From Phlegmacium glaucopus (taxonomy: Eukaryota > Basidiomycota > Agaricomycetes > Agaricales > Cortinariaceae), in assembly GCA_015039465.1 (NCBI GenBank), contig MU130626.1:3295-58091 (forward strand): 54,797 nucleotides of DNA. Direction: 5' to 3'. Shown piece after piece: positions 31,479 to 42,549 of the stretch. A program made the position numbers and the translations under genes. The stretch's first letter is position 1; every line of letters starts with the position of its first letter. Below the pieces are notes generated by a model. That model saw nothing but the letters and a program-made list of their open reading frames with translations, ran no database searches and was not told where the DNA came from.

Positions 31479-33820
31479 ATGAACCGCCTACGTAAATTTC
31501 CATGTACCTTCCGCGACCAAGGTTGTTCAAAGCGATTTCGAAGCCAAGGTGGACGTACCTACCATATTCGCACATGCCATATCAATCACAACGTTGTAAC
31601 CCCACCTCCTGTTTCTCCTGAGTCCCCTGAGCCAGTAATATTGTCCCCACTTGGTGGTTCAAACACAGATTTACCAATTCACGACCAAGATGCCATCCCA
31701 CACCCCCAATTCCCATTACCCATGGAAGCTTCTTCATCGTGCGCATCATCTCCGACACAACTTAAAAAAAAAAATTATCACCCTTGGTTGACAGGCGAGT
31801 TACTTTTGATCACGCGTTCATCAGATTTTTTAACTCACACGGCTTGCTACTTATTGCTAGGCAGGCCTTGTGACGAGGAGGGCAGATTTTTACCTGATGG
31901 AACACCACCTTTGCCAAGGTCTAGCGCAGGGCCAGATAACTGGGATCTGTTTGATGATGAGGTCCAATTCCTGACGGGGGACTTTCTGTACCGGCAAGAG
32001 GAGATGTCAGCAGGTAATATAGACACTCTCTTGGATCTCTGGGCGCTCAGTATGGCCAAGAATGATGACCTGGGCCCGTTTACATCATACGAACACATGT
32101 ACGCAACCATCGACAACATCAATCAAGGAGATGCGCCATGGAAATCATTTACAATGTCTTACGCAGGCGAACTTGGCCCAAACGCACCTAGCTGGCAACT
32201 TGAAGATTACGAGGTTTGGTTCCGAGACCCAGATGTTGTGATTCGGAATATGCTCAACAACCCTGACTTTGCTGGTCAGTTCGATTATGCCCCTTGCATT
32301 GACCTTGACAAGGCTGGGCAGAGGAGGTGGAATGAGTTTATGTCAGGAAATTTCTCCTGGAGACACGCTGTGAGTTACATGATGTTTTCACTTGGTCTAT
32401 AATGAACTCATCCGAAAACTGAGTTTTAGACTGAGATATATGAGGCAGACGAAACAACAGAAGGAACGATGTATTGTCCTGTAATCCTAGGTGCAGACAA
32501 AACCACGGTCTCGGTGGCAACAGGACATGTCAAATACCATCCACTCTACCTTTCGATAGGAAACGTCCACAACACTGTTCGGCGTGCGCACCGAAATGCT
32601 GTTGTGCCCATTGGGTTTCTTGCAATCCCCAAGAGTATGTGAACTTGTTGAGCTCGATAGACTGTGCCTTACCAGTTATCTTTTAGGTGACCGAAAATAT
32701 GACAATGACCCCTTGTTTCGCAAATTCAAATGCCAAATGTACCACGCCACGCTCGCAACTATTCTCAAACCACTACGTCCAGGCATGACTGAACCTGTGA
32801 TTTGTCGTTGCCCTGATGGGCACCACCGACGAATTATTTACGACCTCGCGGCCTTTATTGCTGATTATCCTGAGGAAGTCGCACTTGCTGGGACTGTCTC
32901 AGGCTGGTGTCCCAAGTAGGTTTGTCTCAGTCTCAGGCCGTACGATCATTCCTAATTCATGGCAGATGTACAGCATTGCCAAGTGATATAGATGGTCTTC
33001 GTGGTCGTCGCACTCGAGCATTCACGGATGACTTACTGGAGACACTCGATTCCAAGACTTTGTGGGATGAGTACGGAATTGATGATGATATTCTGGTATG
33101 TAAAAAATGTTACACCTTCCGTCTTTTTCTGACCGCAAACCAGCCATTCACACATGACTTTCCACAAGCTGATATTTATGAGATCTTAACACCGGATTTA
33201 CTTCATCAGGTTATCAAAGGAACGTTCAAAGACCATTTGGTTACCTGGGTTGGCGAGTACCTTGTTATTGAACATGGAGAAGCACGAGCAAATGAAATCC
33301 TTGACGACATTGACCGGCGGTCTGTCCACTTTCCTTTATTTCTAATTCTGACTACATTTGATGACGGAACGTTCTAGAATTTCCGCAGCTCCACTCTTCC
33401 CAAACCTTCGTCGATTCCCACATGGCCGTCGCTTCAAACAATGGACGGGTGATGATTCGAAGGCGTTAATGAAGGTGCGTTGAAGCTTACTTGAGACCTA
33501 AGTTACAGTGACTTGCCACATCTAAAATTCTACACCAGGTTTACGTGTCAGCGGTTGCTGGTCATATTCCTTCAGATATGACTCAAGCCATATCCTCCTT
33601 CCTGGATGTTTGCTATATCGCCCTTCGTGCTGATTTGGACCACGCGGCACTCAAAGCCTTCGACACGGCGCTTACAAAGTTTTACACACTTCGGGAAGTG
33701 TTTCGTACCTCAGGTGTTCGGCCAACTGGCTTCTCACTCCCACGGCAACACTCCCTCTCCCACTATCACCACCTCATTGAGGAGTTTGGAGCCCCAGGGG
33801 GGGTATGCTCTTCTATCACG
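31479..33820 (+). pseudogene. Plavaka-like (CACTA-related) transposase, C-terminus cut off
   Basis: ATG at 31479 begins MNRLRKFPCTFRDQGCSKRF, a C2H2-like N-terminal finger. Typical blocks of this Agaricomycete transposase family follow: GRPCDEEGRFLPDGTPPLP, DFLYRQEEMSAGNIDTLLDL, VWFRDPDVVIRNML and FMSGNFSWRHA. After an intron (donor GTGAGT near 32370) come CPVILGADKTTVSVATGH, HPLYLSIGNVHNTVRRAHRN, RPGMTEPVICRCPDGHHRR, ADYPEEVALAGTVSGWCPK, LWDEYGIDDD, LTPDLLHQVIKGTFKDHLV and TSGVRPTGFSLPRQHSLSHY. The frame ends at CSSIT where MITE copy 2 begins (33821), and the usual C-terminal third is absent. At least four introns are needed. It cuts and moves element DNA; this copy is truncated. Confidence 0.82.
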
Positions 33821-34434
33821 TAGGGTTGCCAAAGTTCAGTTCAGAACTGACTCATGAACCTGAACTGAACTGAACTGAACTGATAATTCAGTTCAGTTCA
33901 GTTCAGTTCAGGCATTTAGAGATTTATGGTTCATGCAGTTCGAACTGAACTGAACTGCTGAACCATTAGGTCCCAGAAGGCCAGGCAATTCTCTTCTTTT
34001 GACTTAACATTGTATGGAAAGTGATCCTTCAGTAATTTATGAACATTGGAATGGTTTGGCAGTCCTTTTGAGCATGAAATAATGGCTAAGGAAGGAGGTA
34101 ATGGCCAGACTTTGTATGTGATGTTATTATATTAGCATAGATCAGTACTGCCTATTTAGGAAAATAAATATAAAACAATGGTTTTCTGTGTTCTAAAGGA
34201 GATCTGAGATCATATATGAGTGGAAATCAAGTGGCTAAGGGCTAAGGAAGGTCTTTGTACAATAAATTTTCAGAAAAAGGTAAAATTTCAGATTTTATAA
34301 TGGTTCTTCAGTTCAGTTCAGTTCGAACCAGTTCTTAAATGGTTCAGTTCAGTTCAGGACCATATGCAAACAGTTCAGTTCAGTTCAGGCTGAGGAGGTG
34401 AAGAACTGAACTGAACTGAACTTTGGTAACCCTA
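33821..34434 (+). repeat. hAT-like MITE copy 2
   Basis: 614 bp, TAGGGTTGCC...GGTAACCCTA, same orientation and layout as copy 1. It interrupts the transposase frame at its left edge. Confidence 0.85.
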
Positions 34435-34757
34435 ACAATATGTCAAATTCACATATTTTTGCCTTCTTAAACAAGGAAATATTGCAATATTTAGTTTATT
34501 GTTCAGTTTTATACTTATTAAATCCAATAATGTAGAATTTATATAACTTGGAAGCAGAAAAATGCTAAGATTTTGACAAAATCTTATGTTAAAAATAGAA
34601 ATTGAAACCCTTGAAAAACCCTTGAAAACCCTTGAACCCTTGTCAAGGGTAAGGGTTTTCCAAGGGTACAAAATGCCAACCCTTACCCCTACCCTCCGTA
34701 CCCTTACCCCAGACCCTCCAGGGGTTTTGAAACCCTTGACAATCACTACCCATTATT

Positions 34758-35354
34758 CGCCTAAATTCAACAGCGTCAACCTGCGTTAACGCCTGTCACT
34801 GATGTGACTGATCTTTTACTCCAATTGGTGGCCGTCTTGGCGGCAACGCACTGCATAATCGGCATAAGAAAAGATATCTCAACCGCTCACCCTCAGTCAC
34901 TCGTTTATTGAAGATCGACAAGCCTCAGCCTGTTAAAATCATGCCCAGGAAAGGCTTGAGTACTCCACCGGGGATCCTTAGCAAAGGTGCTTGAGGCATC
35001 TTTAGAGCCTGAGCAAGGCTGTTGGATCACTCTGCATCGATACAGATATCCATGAGAGTCAATGGTTTATTTGAGTTTTTGCAAGCAATCGGACCCCTCA
35101 ATTTTCTGTTTCATCTCGAAATCAAGAGTTTGTCTGCGATGTAGATCAATGCTATGTATGTATCAAGAAATGCAGTCGTTACTTTTAGTTAATTGAATTT
35201 ATTGCTATGGGCAAGCTACACCCTTATCCAGCGTTATGCTTCGGATAAGGAGTGTTTGACAGGTATCTCGGCGAGAACAAGGTCATTCGTGCCAGGAAAA
35301 CCCATTCCAACTTGAATACTGGACTGCAGTATGATTTAGGTAGAGATACTTGTA
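34758..35354. other. Intergenic stretch at the island border
   Basis: Single-copy-looking sequence beginning right after the outer element's duplication. I see no gene, repeat or RNA in it. It includes the 3' flank of the F-box gene. Confidence 0.5.
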
Positions 35355-36995
35355 CTAGGCGTCGTTGAAAGATGTAGAAGGTGGTGCAAGGAAGTCAACG
35401 ATCTTAATACTATTCGTGTCGTGGCACACGTAGCAAAGTCTACCTGAGACTGGGCAAACTGTAGCCTGTCGACGTCCGCCGTCCATTGCTTCCAAAAGGC
35501 TAATCCTGTAATCCTCATGATCGGCATCCTCTCCACTCGTGGGTCCGATAGAGCATTCAATGGCACTGTCCGTTGACCACCACATGAAGGTTTTGTCTCC
35601 ACAAACGCGGTACGGCGAATAAGACGACTCGAACGGAATAGGGAGGTAGTATTTGCGAGTGGGACGGAGAGTGGATGAAGGAGGGTCATCGTGAGCGAAT
35701 TGAATTTCATATCGATTGAAAGGTGAAAGGCGAGCACCCTGGGCTTTGACGAGAAGATCAAACCATAATGAATGTACGGTTCCAGCGTACCAGTCGCAAG
35801 TACCCGTACATTCGAATTCACGGAAAAAATCAGGATTTTGGAAGTCGCTATAGATGATGCTGAGTCGAGGTAGCACAGACATAGTTGAGTATGGCTCTGC
35901 GAAGAACGCCTGGGCATTTGGGTGGAGAGGTGGGATGTCCCACATGGAAATGCCCTTTCTTCCAATCAAAACGACAATGTCTCCTGAAACAATTACCTAA
36001 GTCATGAATGAGATTTGACAAATCGAAGAAACGACAGGCACTCACCTTATGAGGGAAAAAGACGGTTAGCCAAGCTGCCCATTCGTCTGTCACGAAGTTC
36101 CAAACTTTGACCATAGGACCGTCCACTACAATTAGTCGATCCCCACAGATGGAAGTGAAATAGTTATCGGAAGTTTTTCTCACAGCGAAGCCACCTATCT
36201 TGTTGAAAGCTGGGTTTTCTTCAGCGAAGATAAAGCTATGAATCTCATAACGCACGTCCCTAAGTGTCTATTTACTTTCCAATTAATAATAACAGAGCAT
36301 ATCAAAGTCTTACCAAGCAGATGTTGGGCTGTTTCCACTATACTTGGTGACGCATACTCTTATTCCAAGCCCGTCAGATGTTGGATAGGCTGTGAAATAT
36401 CGGCAGGATCCCGAAATTGTCGCAAGGGGTTCGGTTGGAGACTTGGAAGCATCAAGGAGATCCCATATAGCTACGACTTCTCGACATAGAGTGAGTAGAT
36501 ATCGGCCCCCAGGTATGAGGAAAATTTGAGAGCAAAGAGCGGAAAAGTAACCAGGTGGTCGGAAGGGCTTATGTGTTTTGTATGTAGGTAGAAGTGTCAG
36601 ATTCTGTGAATGTGCCTTTGCAATAGCGCAGACCCATCTTTCAGGGCCCAAAACAGCGTATTCGAGCTCTAGAAGACTCATTTTTGACATAGAGAATGAG
36701 TGTGTGATAACACAATTCTCGACACACATTCTCATCAGTGCGTTAATCCAAACGGTTCGAAGAGATATAGCTTCAGCCATAGCTTTGCAAGTCTATGGCA
36801 TGAATAACGTAACATAAGTCTGTACAATGTCGCTGAATAAAACATCCTAACCTTCCGAAGAGCAATAAGGTCGGGTGGACTAACAAAACATAAGATGGCC
36901 AGGTGTGTATCAAATGGAAGATTTAGAAAATCCAATCTTTCCAGTTGATCCAGATCGCCAGCGATAAGATTCGGCTGTACTGAGCCTCCTGACAT
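35355..36995 (-). CDS. F-box-like protein with repeat-rich (propeller-type) C-terminus
   Basis: Four exons join in frame: 36995-36852, 36792-36314, 36259-36046 and 35996-35355. Introns are 59, 54 and 49 nt, all GT-AG. The N-terminus (LDFLNLPFDTHLAILCFVSP, DLIALRKTCKAMAEA) has the LP...L.I...L.P.DL..LR..C spacing of an F-box, which would dock the protein on Skp1 of an SCF ubiquitin ligase. The rest has hydrophobic strands with Trp-Asp-like pieces (VVAIWDLLDA, VKVWNFVTDEWAAWL, ISMWDIPPLH), as in the propeller halves of the large mushroom F-box families. The substrate is unknown. The stop is TAG at 35357-35355. The gene looks intact. Confidence 0.8.
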
Positions 36996-37482
36996 GATAG
37001 CGTAATAATGTGTTTCCTGGGTTGAGAATGGTCGACTTGTGGCCTTTGGTTACTGATAGGTATTGAGGAATGAGTCGGAGAAGAGATTTAGGCAGTTAGG
37101 ACCTAGGTGCGGCCGCAACCTAGCCGTTCTATAATTGGGCAGTGTCAATTGTTCCCAGTTATAGTTGTCTCACCTGGTAAACAAATGACAACCGATTTGA
37201 CTGGCCGCACAATCATTGAATCAAAACTCTGTTTCATCACATGCACGCATTTTTTTAGAAGGTAATCGATCATCGATCATCCCTTGGAGTCAACCTCAAA
37301 GTCCAAGTCGATTTGCTGCCTCTTGCCAGTTGTCCGAACTTCCGTATCACTTTCTTCAAACTTTTATAGCAGGGCTATCACAATTTTACATACTAGGAAA
37401 CTAACATATGGATTGACCCTCTTCAGGTTCAGCTCATTCAAATTCGACGCTCATCGGTTACACCATCGTTATCATACGACTA
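36996..37482. other. Intergenic stretch (F-box promoter and NmrA-like gene 3' flank)
   Basis: No gene seen. It holds a GCGGCCGC site near 37110 and ATCGATCATCGATCAT near 37265-37280. By position it contains the upstream region of the F-box gene. Confidence 0.4.
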
Positions 37483-38447
37483 CTACTGTTTGACCCAAGT
37501 ATCTTTATTGGCCTCGAAGTATTCGCGCAAGGTGTGCTTCCCAACGACTTTTTTACTCTCGTCCGCGTTGAAGGCATCCTCTTCCTTTCCTTTAGCAATT
37601 GCTGACTCGAGGTCGACCAGGTAGTCAGCGTATTCTGCGTCTAACCCAAACCCAATGTATGCATTCTTAACATCATCTACTGAGATTCTCCTGTAAGTGA
37701 TCTTCCTCCCAAGTATCTCAGTCAACAATTCAGCAGCCTATACATCAAGAGTTTACTTATATTAGCGGCTCATGCATTTATGCTTTGGATTTACTCACCT
37801 GGACGTACGAAAACAACTCTGGACCAAAGATATAATAATCCTTGTTTGGGCTTATCTTGGAAACTAGAGCGTCGTAGGCGGCCTGTGCAATGTCTTCGAC
37901 CGAAACGAAAGGAACACGTCCATCTTTCGCCAAACCAGAAGCTTCATTCTGCTCCCGAATGCTCGGGGCAAATAAAGTACTAAAATTCTCTGTGAATGTG
38001 GCTTCAGCACTTGTCGTACTTCGGAAGTGGAGTGTAGAGATACGTACGCATGAACCAAGTGGGACGGAGCACGGCATAGTCGACCTTGACGTCAACAAGG
38101 TACTTGTGGACCTTCCCCATTACTGGGGCCCCAACGTCTACTTGAGACGCGCTCAAGAGGACGAATCTCTTGACTCCTTTGGAGATGGCAAGATCAATGA
38201 ACGGCTTGACGATAGTTAACTGATCGATGACCGATGGCATAACAAGATACACTCGGTCGATGCTGGAATCCGCCTTGAAAGGGTTTTCGAAAGTCTCATC
38301 GTCAAACCAATCGAATTTGACTGCTTTGTATGGGCTAGGTGCGGTACCGCTTCGGGAAGTAATGAGGACAGAATGATTTGCTTCCTTAAGAAGACGAGAA
38401 AGAATAAGGCCTGTTTTGCCCGTGCCGCCTGTAACGAGGATTGTCAT
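37483..38447 (-). CDS. NmrA/EasG-like NAD(P)-binding oxidoreductase
   Basis: Three exons: 38447-38048, 37989-37799 and 37737-37483 (introns 58 and 61 nt). They give 281 aa. The N-terminus MTILVTGGTGKTGLILSRLL has the G-x-x-G-x-x-G nucleotide-binding loop of an extended short-chain dehydrogenase fold. Later blocks are FVLLSASQVD, LRPTWFMQNF, VPFVSVEDIAQAAYDAL and LLTEILGRKITYRRISVDDV. These fit the NmrA-like group that includes festuclavine/agroclavine dehydrogenases of ergot alkaloid making. No prenyltransferase or other alkaloid gene is nearby, so a general redox or regulator role is as likely. The catalytic Tyr-x3-Lys of classic dehydrogenases is not evident. A decayed duplicate lies upstream at 38926-39320. 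Confidence 0.82.
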
Positions 38448-38925
38448 GATAGTGGTGAATAAAAGATGCTGCAGAGGTGCAAGCGAGATATGGCTCCTTT
38501 TATCAGGAGTGTCTTGTCCGTCAGATTACTCAGGGTTGCCAGATGCCGAACATATCGCAACGTCATTTGTTGTCATACATATAGAATGGTCCCTTTGCCA
38601 AGCAATGTACCAAAGCTTGCAATTGATGACTGATGCTCCCAAACCGTCTTAGTAATGCATATAAATTTCGTTCAGGGCAAGTTCAAGATGAAGACTGAGA
38701 ACCACCAAAAAATCAAAGACTGTCAAACCCACCCGCTTTCAAGTCGTCTGACTAAAGCTCACTCTCGGTCATCGAAAATAAAGTGCCCGTCCTTACCAAC
38801 AATTATTTGTTTTTTACATTGACCTCAATGAGAACCTGAAGCTCCTGCCAACATGATAACGTACTAATTTCCTTTAGCAACTTCTATGATTCGATGTGGA
38901 CCAGCCATTCAGTGTAATCTGAGAC
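38448..38925. other. Upstream region of the NmrA-like gene
   Basis: No gene is seen. It holds the 5' flank of the NmrA-like gene and leads into its decayed duplicate. Confidence 0.4.
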
Positions 38926-39320
38926 CCAACATATATCTTTTTAGCTCTGAGATTCTGCTATAAGTCATCTTCAAGTTCCTCCCAAGTATCTATCTCAACG
39001 GTTCAGCGACCTATACATCAAGAGTTTACTGCTGTTAGCGCTCGTACATTTATGTTTGGATTTACTCGCTTCGTCGTACGAAAACAACCCTGGACCAACG
39101 ATTGAACGATATAGTAATCCTTGTTTGGGCTTATCTTGGAAACTCGAGCATCGTATCCTGTGCAATCTCTTCCCAAGACAAAAGGGATGCGTCCATCTTT
39201 CGCCCCAGGATTCAGAACCCTCCCGATGCTCTGGTAAAATAGGATTGTCTATGAAGCTTCAGAGCTTCAGCACTTGTCGGAAATTTGTAGAAAGGGTGTC
39301 AATGTCCAGCTGATTTTATC
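38926..39320 (-). pseudogene. Decayed duplicate of the NmrA-like gene
   Basis: The stretch aligns with 37670-37960. Shared words are CCTATACATCAAGAGTTTAC (exon 3/intron 2 border), TTTATG...GGATTTACTC, GTACGAAAACAAC, AATCCTTGTTTGGGCTTATC and GCGTCCATCTTTCGCC. Intron sequence is kept, so this is a DNA duplication rather than a reverse-transcribed copy. Many small insertions and deletions destroy the frame, and the first exon is missing. Confidence 0.75.
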
Positions 39321-39620
39321 TTACCAATGAATGGGATGACCAGCCTCTACTAGATGTAAAATCTGTCGACCTCCGAGTCTCGAAGAACCTCCGATATAGC
39401 AGCGAAATATGTTGCATCGAGCGCTCAGCAGCTAGCTAATGGCGGGTCAAGCAACATTCACACGAAATTCACTTTTTACTGAGTGTCATGCATCCATGGG
39501 TCATTTCATATAAGAGAAAGGATGAATTTCTACACCAAGTCCGAGTTTTATTAAACGGAACACTAAAACAAAACCAAAAACATCCCGGTATACAAACAGG
39601 CCCCCTGAGAAAAAAATTTC
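39321..39620. other. Short intergenic stretch before tRNA-Asp copy 1
   Basis: I see no gene here. It ends in the T/A-rich run next to the 3' end of the tRNA, a possible RNA polymerase III stop region. Confidence 0.35.
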
Positions 39621-39711
39621 TCTCTGTCTGGGAGTCGAACCCAGCTTTCGCGCGGATCGGAGGCGTCTTAGAGATGACAAGCGCGTGTACTAACCGATAT
39701 ACTAACAGAGA
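39621..39711 (-). tRNA. tRNA-Asp (GTC) with a short intron
   Basis: On the minus strand the acceptor arms TCTCTGT and ACAGAGA pair fully. The D arm is GTAT...GTAC, the anticodon stem CGCGC/GCGCG, the loop TTGTCA with anticodon GTC, and the T arm CTGGG-TTCGACT-CCCAG. About 20 extra bases after position 37 are the intron. It resembles the copy at 51477-51568. Confidence 0.85.
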
Positions 39712-40517
39712 CGACAACGACAACAGACTGGCAGGCTGTATGTATAGTCCGATTTTATTTGCTCGCGGCTTGCTCGCGGCGTGTGTTACATGCAGTCTAC
39801 TGATATAGAGGTTTGGGAGAGAGGGAAGAGAAAAGACGACAACACTTTGGTATTATGGACTGTAGATGTGGGTTTCAGCGCAACTGGGAATTGTAGGAGT
39901 AAAATTGCTCACCAGTTGTAGCTAATAACCAATTCATTTCCTAATGCCCTATCCTTTGGTTCTGTAATTTGGGAACGCTTCCATGGGCCATGCCAAAGCT
40001 AACGCTGCGAAAATATGGTTTCATCTCCGACCATCAAGCCTCCTCGTGTACGTGAAGTAAGGCTTGGGTCATTTCAAGAGTTAGCACTGCAATTCAACGT
40101 TAACTTCTTTTTTTTTTTCTAGTCTGGAACGTTTTTTTCATTTGCTGAAGATTCCAGGAGTTTTGCCAATATCAAATTATCAATAGTACTTGATTCCGAA
40201 CAGTGGCCTTTTTCCAATGTTCCATGTCCCTGCCTGATGTCAGTGGGAGCAATTAAGGACGCGACGAACAAGCACGTGGGTCGCGGACGCGTCTGCTTTG
40301 TTTAGCTTTGTGTATTTGTAGTCCGATCTAAAGTTACCAAACCCTGACCGTCACAAAGGACTCCTTGTTCCTTCCACTGTCCAGCTGTTGCAGTGTCGAT
40401 AGTCCACCTCTGCGATACCCATCCACACACACACACACTTTCTCAGATATATCATATACTTATATCTTTACGCGATCTCGTCCTTGGAACAGTCAAAGGA
40501 TTTGAAAGAGGATTGAC
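39712..40517. other. Upstream region of the cyclin gene
   Basis: No ORF of note. Features are a T-run near 40109-40119 and an (AC)n run near 40427-40438. The cyclin leader and promoter should be here. Confidence 0.4.
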
Positions 40518-42427
40518 ATGTCCTCAATCCCAGTATGTGGTTTTCTACCTCTATCGTTGTCGACAGCTCACAGGATATATTCTTCTCATCGAAGCTCAAG
40601 AGAACGACAACACGGGTGACACGATCTGCAAAAGATACCGAAAATGTCAACGCCCGTCCTTCTCGTTTAAACACACGTGCAAAATCTGCGCTCGCTGCTG
40701 CTACTAGTGCTTCCGCCGCCGTTGCTGCCACTGGAGCTGTAAACACCCGTGCCACCGCATCCACCGCCGCATCCAAGGCTAAGTCGGTGGCTTCAACGAC
40801 TAGTACTGAGGCTGCAGGTGCTAAGAGGAAAAGGGAGGTATTGGTTGAAGTTACGGGTTTGGTCACCAATCATAAAGGAAAGAGTACCGGTGCGGCGGGT
40901 GGTTTTAAGGGCAAAGAAAAGGAGGCGGCGGGTAATGCAACGGTCACAACGAAGAACGTTAAAGTAGCTGCGAAACCCCCTGGCAAAACGGGAGGGGTGC
41001 GTAGCGTTGTCGGTCGAGTCCTTAGGTCCGCAAGTGAGAGTACTACCATCTCGAACTCGAAGACCGATACAGATGTAACCGCATTCGAGAAAGATGTGAA
41101 GATGGAAGTTGATGATCCCCTTGATGTACCTCCGCCTCCTCCTGTGGCGTCATCAGTGTCATCCAAACGTTTACCTGCAGTGGTAGGCGAGGAGGAGGAG
41201 TTGGGAAGGGTTTTCAAAAGACGCCATACCGAAAAGCAGGGGCTCGCGGTGAAAGAGTCGGAGGCCTTGGATGAGAGCCAGGCAGAAGCGGATAAAGTTG
41301 CCGCTGATCTGGTCGAAGAAATTGTACCTCCTTCGATCCAGCTGTGGGATGATTTAGACGCTGAAGACTGGGATGACCCAGTTATGGTCAGCGAGTATGT
41401 CGTCGACGTCTGTGTTTATTTGAAGCAAGTCGAGGTTCGTTTGCTTTCTTCGATTTATTTGCAGAAATTTGATATTTATCGCGTCTTCTAGTTGGCGATG
41501 CTTCCAAACCCAAACTATATGAATAAGCAGGGAGAAATCACTTGGGAACACCGTGGTATCCTGATCGACTGGCTACTCCAAGTCCACGCGAAATTCGGGT
41601 TGACGTCCGAATCGCTCTTCCTTACTATCAACGTCTTGGACCGTTTCCTAGGGCTCCGCACCATTGCCATTACCAAACTCCAGCTCGTAGGCCTAGCGGC
41701 CTTCTTGGTTGCAACCAAATTTGAAGAGACCTATGCGCCCTCCGTTAAAGAAATCGCTTACCTCGCTGATGACCAGTATTCCGTGGAGGAGATACTGAAA
41801 GCGGAGAAGTACATTTTGAAAATGTTGGAATGGGATTTGAAAGCGCCTGGACCAATGGGGTGGTTGAGGCGGGGAAGTAAGGCTGATGAATGTGAAGTTC
41901 AAGCAAGGACTATTGCCAAGTACTTGCTTGAGGTTGGGTGTTTGGAGAGGAAGTTGATTGGAGTTGTGCCGTCCAAAGTGTCAGCCGCTGCTTTGTGGCT
42001 TGCGAGATTAACTTTGGGAAGGGAAGAATGGGTAAGTGAAAAAGACTATGTTTGATTGATTCAGAGATGCTAAATGAATGGTTCGTTTCCAGACGGCCAA
42101 TCTGGAACATTATACGACTTACTCTGAACAAGAACTATTGCCGGTTGCAGATTTGATGCTGGAGTACATTGTTACAACCCCTATTCCGCATGAATCGTTA
42201 TTTAAGAAATATGCGCACAAAAGACATTTTCGGGTATGACTTTCTTATCGTTTCCATCATGAACGAGCTGATCATTTGTATAAATACAGTGCAGCGCGTA
42301 TATGGTGCAGTGGAGTCTAGCTCGTTGGCCTGAGAATGGACAGGTTGATCTTAGCAAGGACTTGGTGCATCTCAAGGAAGAGATTGTAAAACAGCGAGAG
42401 CTTGAGGCACAGGACGCTGTGGCCTGA
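40518..42427 (+). CDS. B-type (mitotic) cyclin
   Basis: Five exons: 40518-40532, 40595-41434, 41492-42031, 42093-42233 and 42290-42427; 557 aa, total divisible by three. The short first exon MSSIP before a GTATGT donor is preferred over a later ATG at 40535, because it leads straight into KRTTTRVTRSAKDTENVNAR. The N-terminal 280 residues are Ala/Lys-rich and disordered, as in mitotic cyclins. I do not see a clean RxxLxxxxN destruction box, though RPSRLNTRAK near the start is a candidate. The cyclin box carries the signature HRGILIDWLLQVH, then LTINVLDRFL and ATKFEETYAPSVKEI; the cyclin C domain follows (LEHYTTYSEQELLPVADLML). It binds and activates Cdk1 for mitosis in the nucleus. The next gene starts only 122 bp downstream. 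Confidence 0.9.
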
Positions 42428-42549
42428 TGCTATGGCAGTCTTGAACTATGTAGTGATATAATGAGAAGATAAGATTGATGTGATTCAGATAACATATGTA
42501 ATCTAGTCAGATCAGACTCGGAGTCATCTGTGGTCACCTCCGTTCTACC

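Larger units (their letters stand above)
29156..34434. mobile_element. Composite element: two TAGGG-ended repeats bracketing a truncated Plavaka-like transposon
   Basis: The unit starts with repeat copy 1 (TAGGGTTACC, 29156) and ends with copy 2 (GGTAACCCTA, 34434). Outer flanks are CAATATG on the left, ahead of 29156, and ACAATATG on the right (34435-34442). Before Copia landed the left eight bases were TCAATATG, so the outer duplication is 7 of 8. The inner flanks show no matching duplication and lie inside Plavaka genes. This is the signature expected if the outer ends of two short elements moved everything between them. Confidence 0.7.
23502..34747. mobile_element. Outer inverted-repeat element (Mutator-like ends), opened by later insertions
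   Basis: The left end AGTGATTGTCAGGGGT (23502) and the right end ACCCTTGACAATCACT (34747) are inverted copies with one mismatch. Each is bordered by the same 10 bases, ACCCATTATT (23492-23501 and 34748-34757). Long TACCCTT/AAGGGTA-rich arms lie inside both ends (23516-23650 and 34605-34735). The element's own sequence is only 23502-23763 and about 34443-34747, so originally about 0.57 kb and non-coding. The 9-11 bp duplication class is typical of Mutator-like transposons. Confidence 0.75.

Noticed and set aside
37483..38447. Ergot alkaloid gene cluster
   Set aside because: Only one NmrA/EasG-like gene is present; neighbours are F-box, tRNA and cyclin genes.
40468..41217. Minus-strand ORFs opposite the cyclin N-terminus
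   Set aside because: They are shadows of the low-complexity Ala/Lys-rich cyclin region, and the plus-strand cyclin exons splice cleanly.
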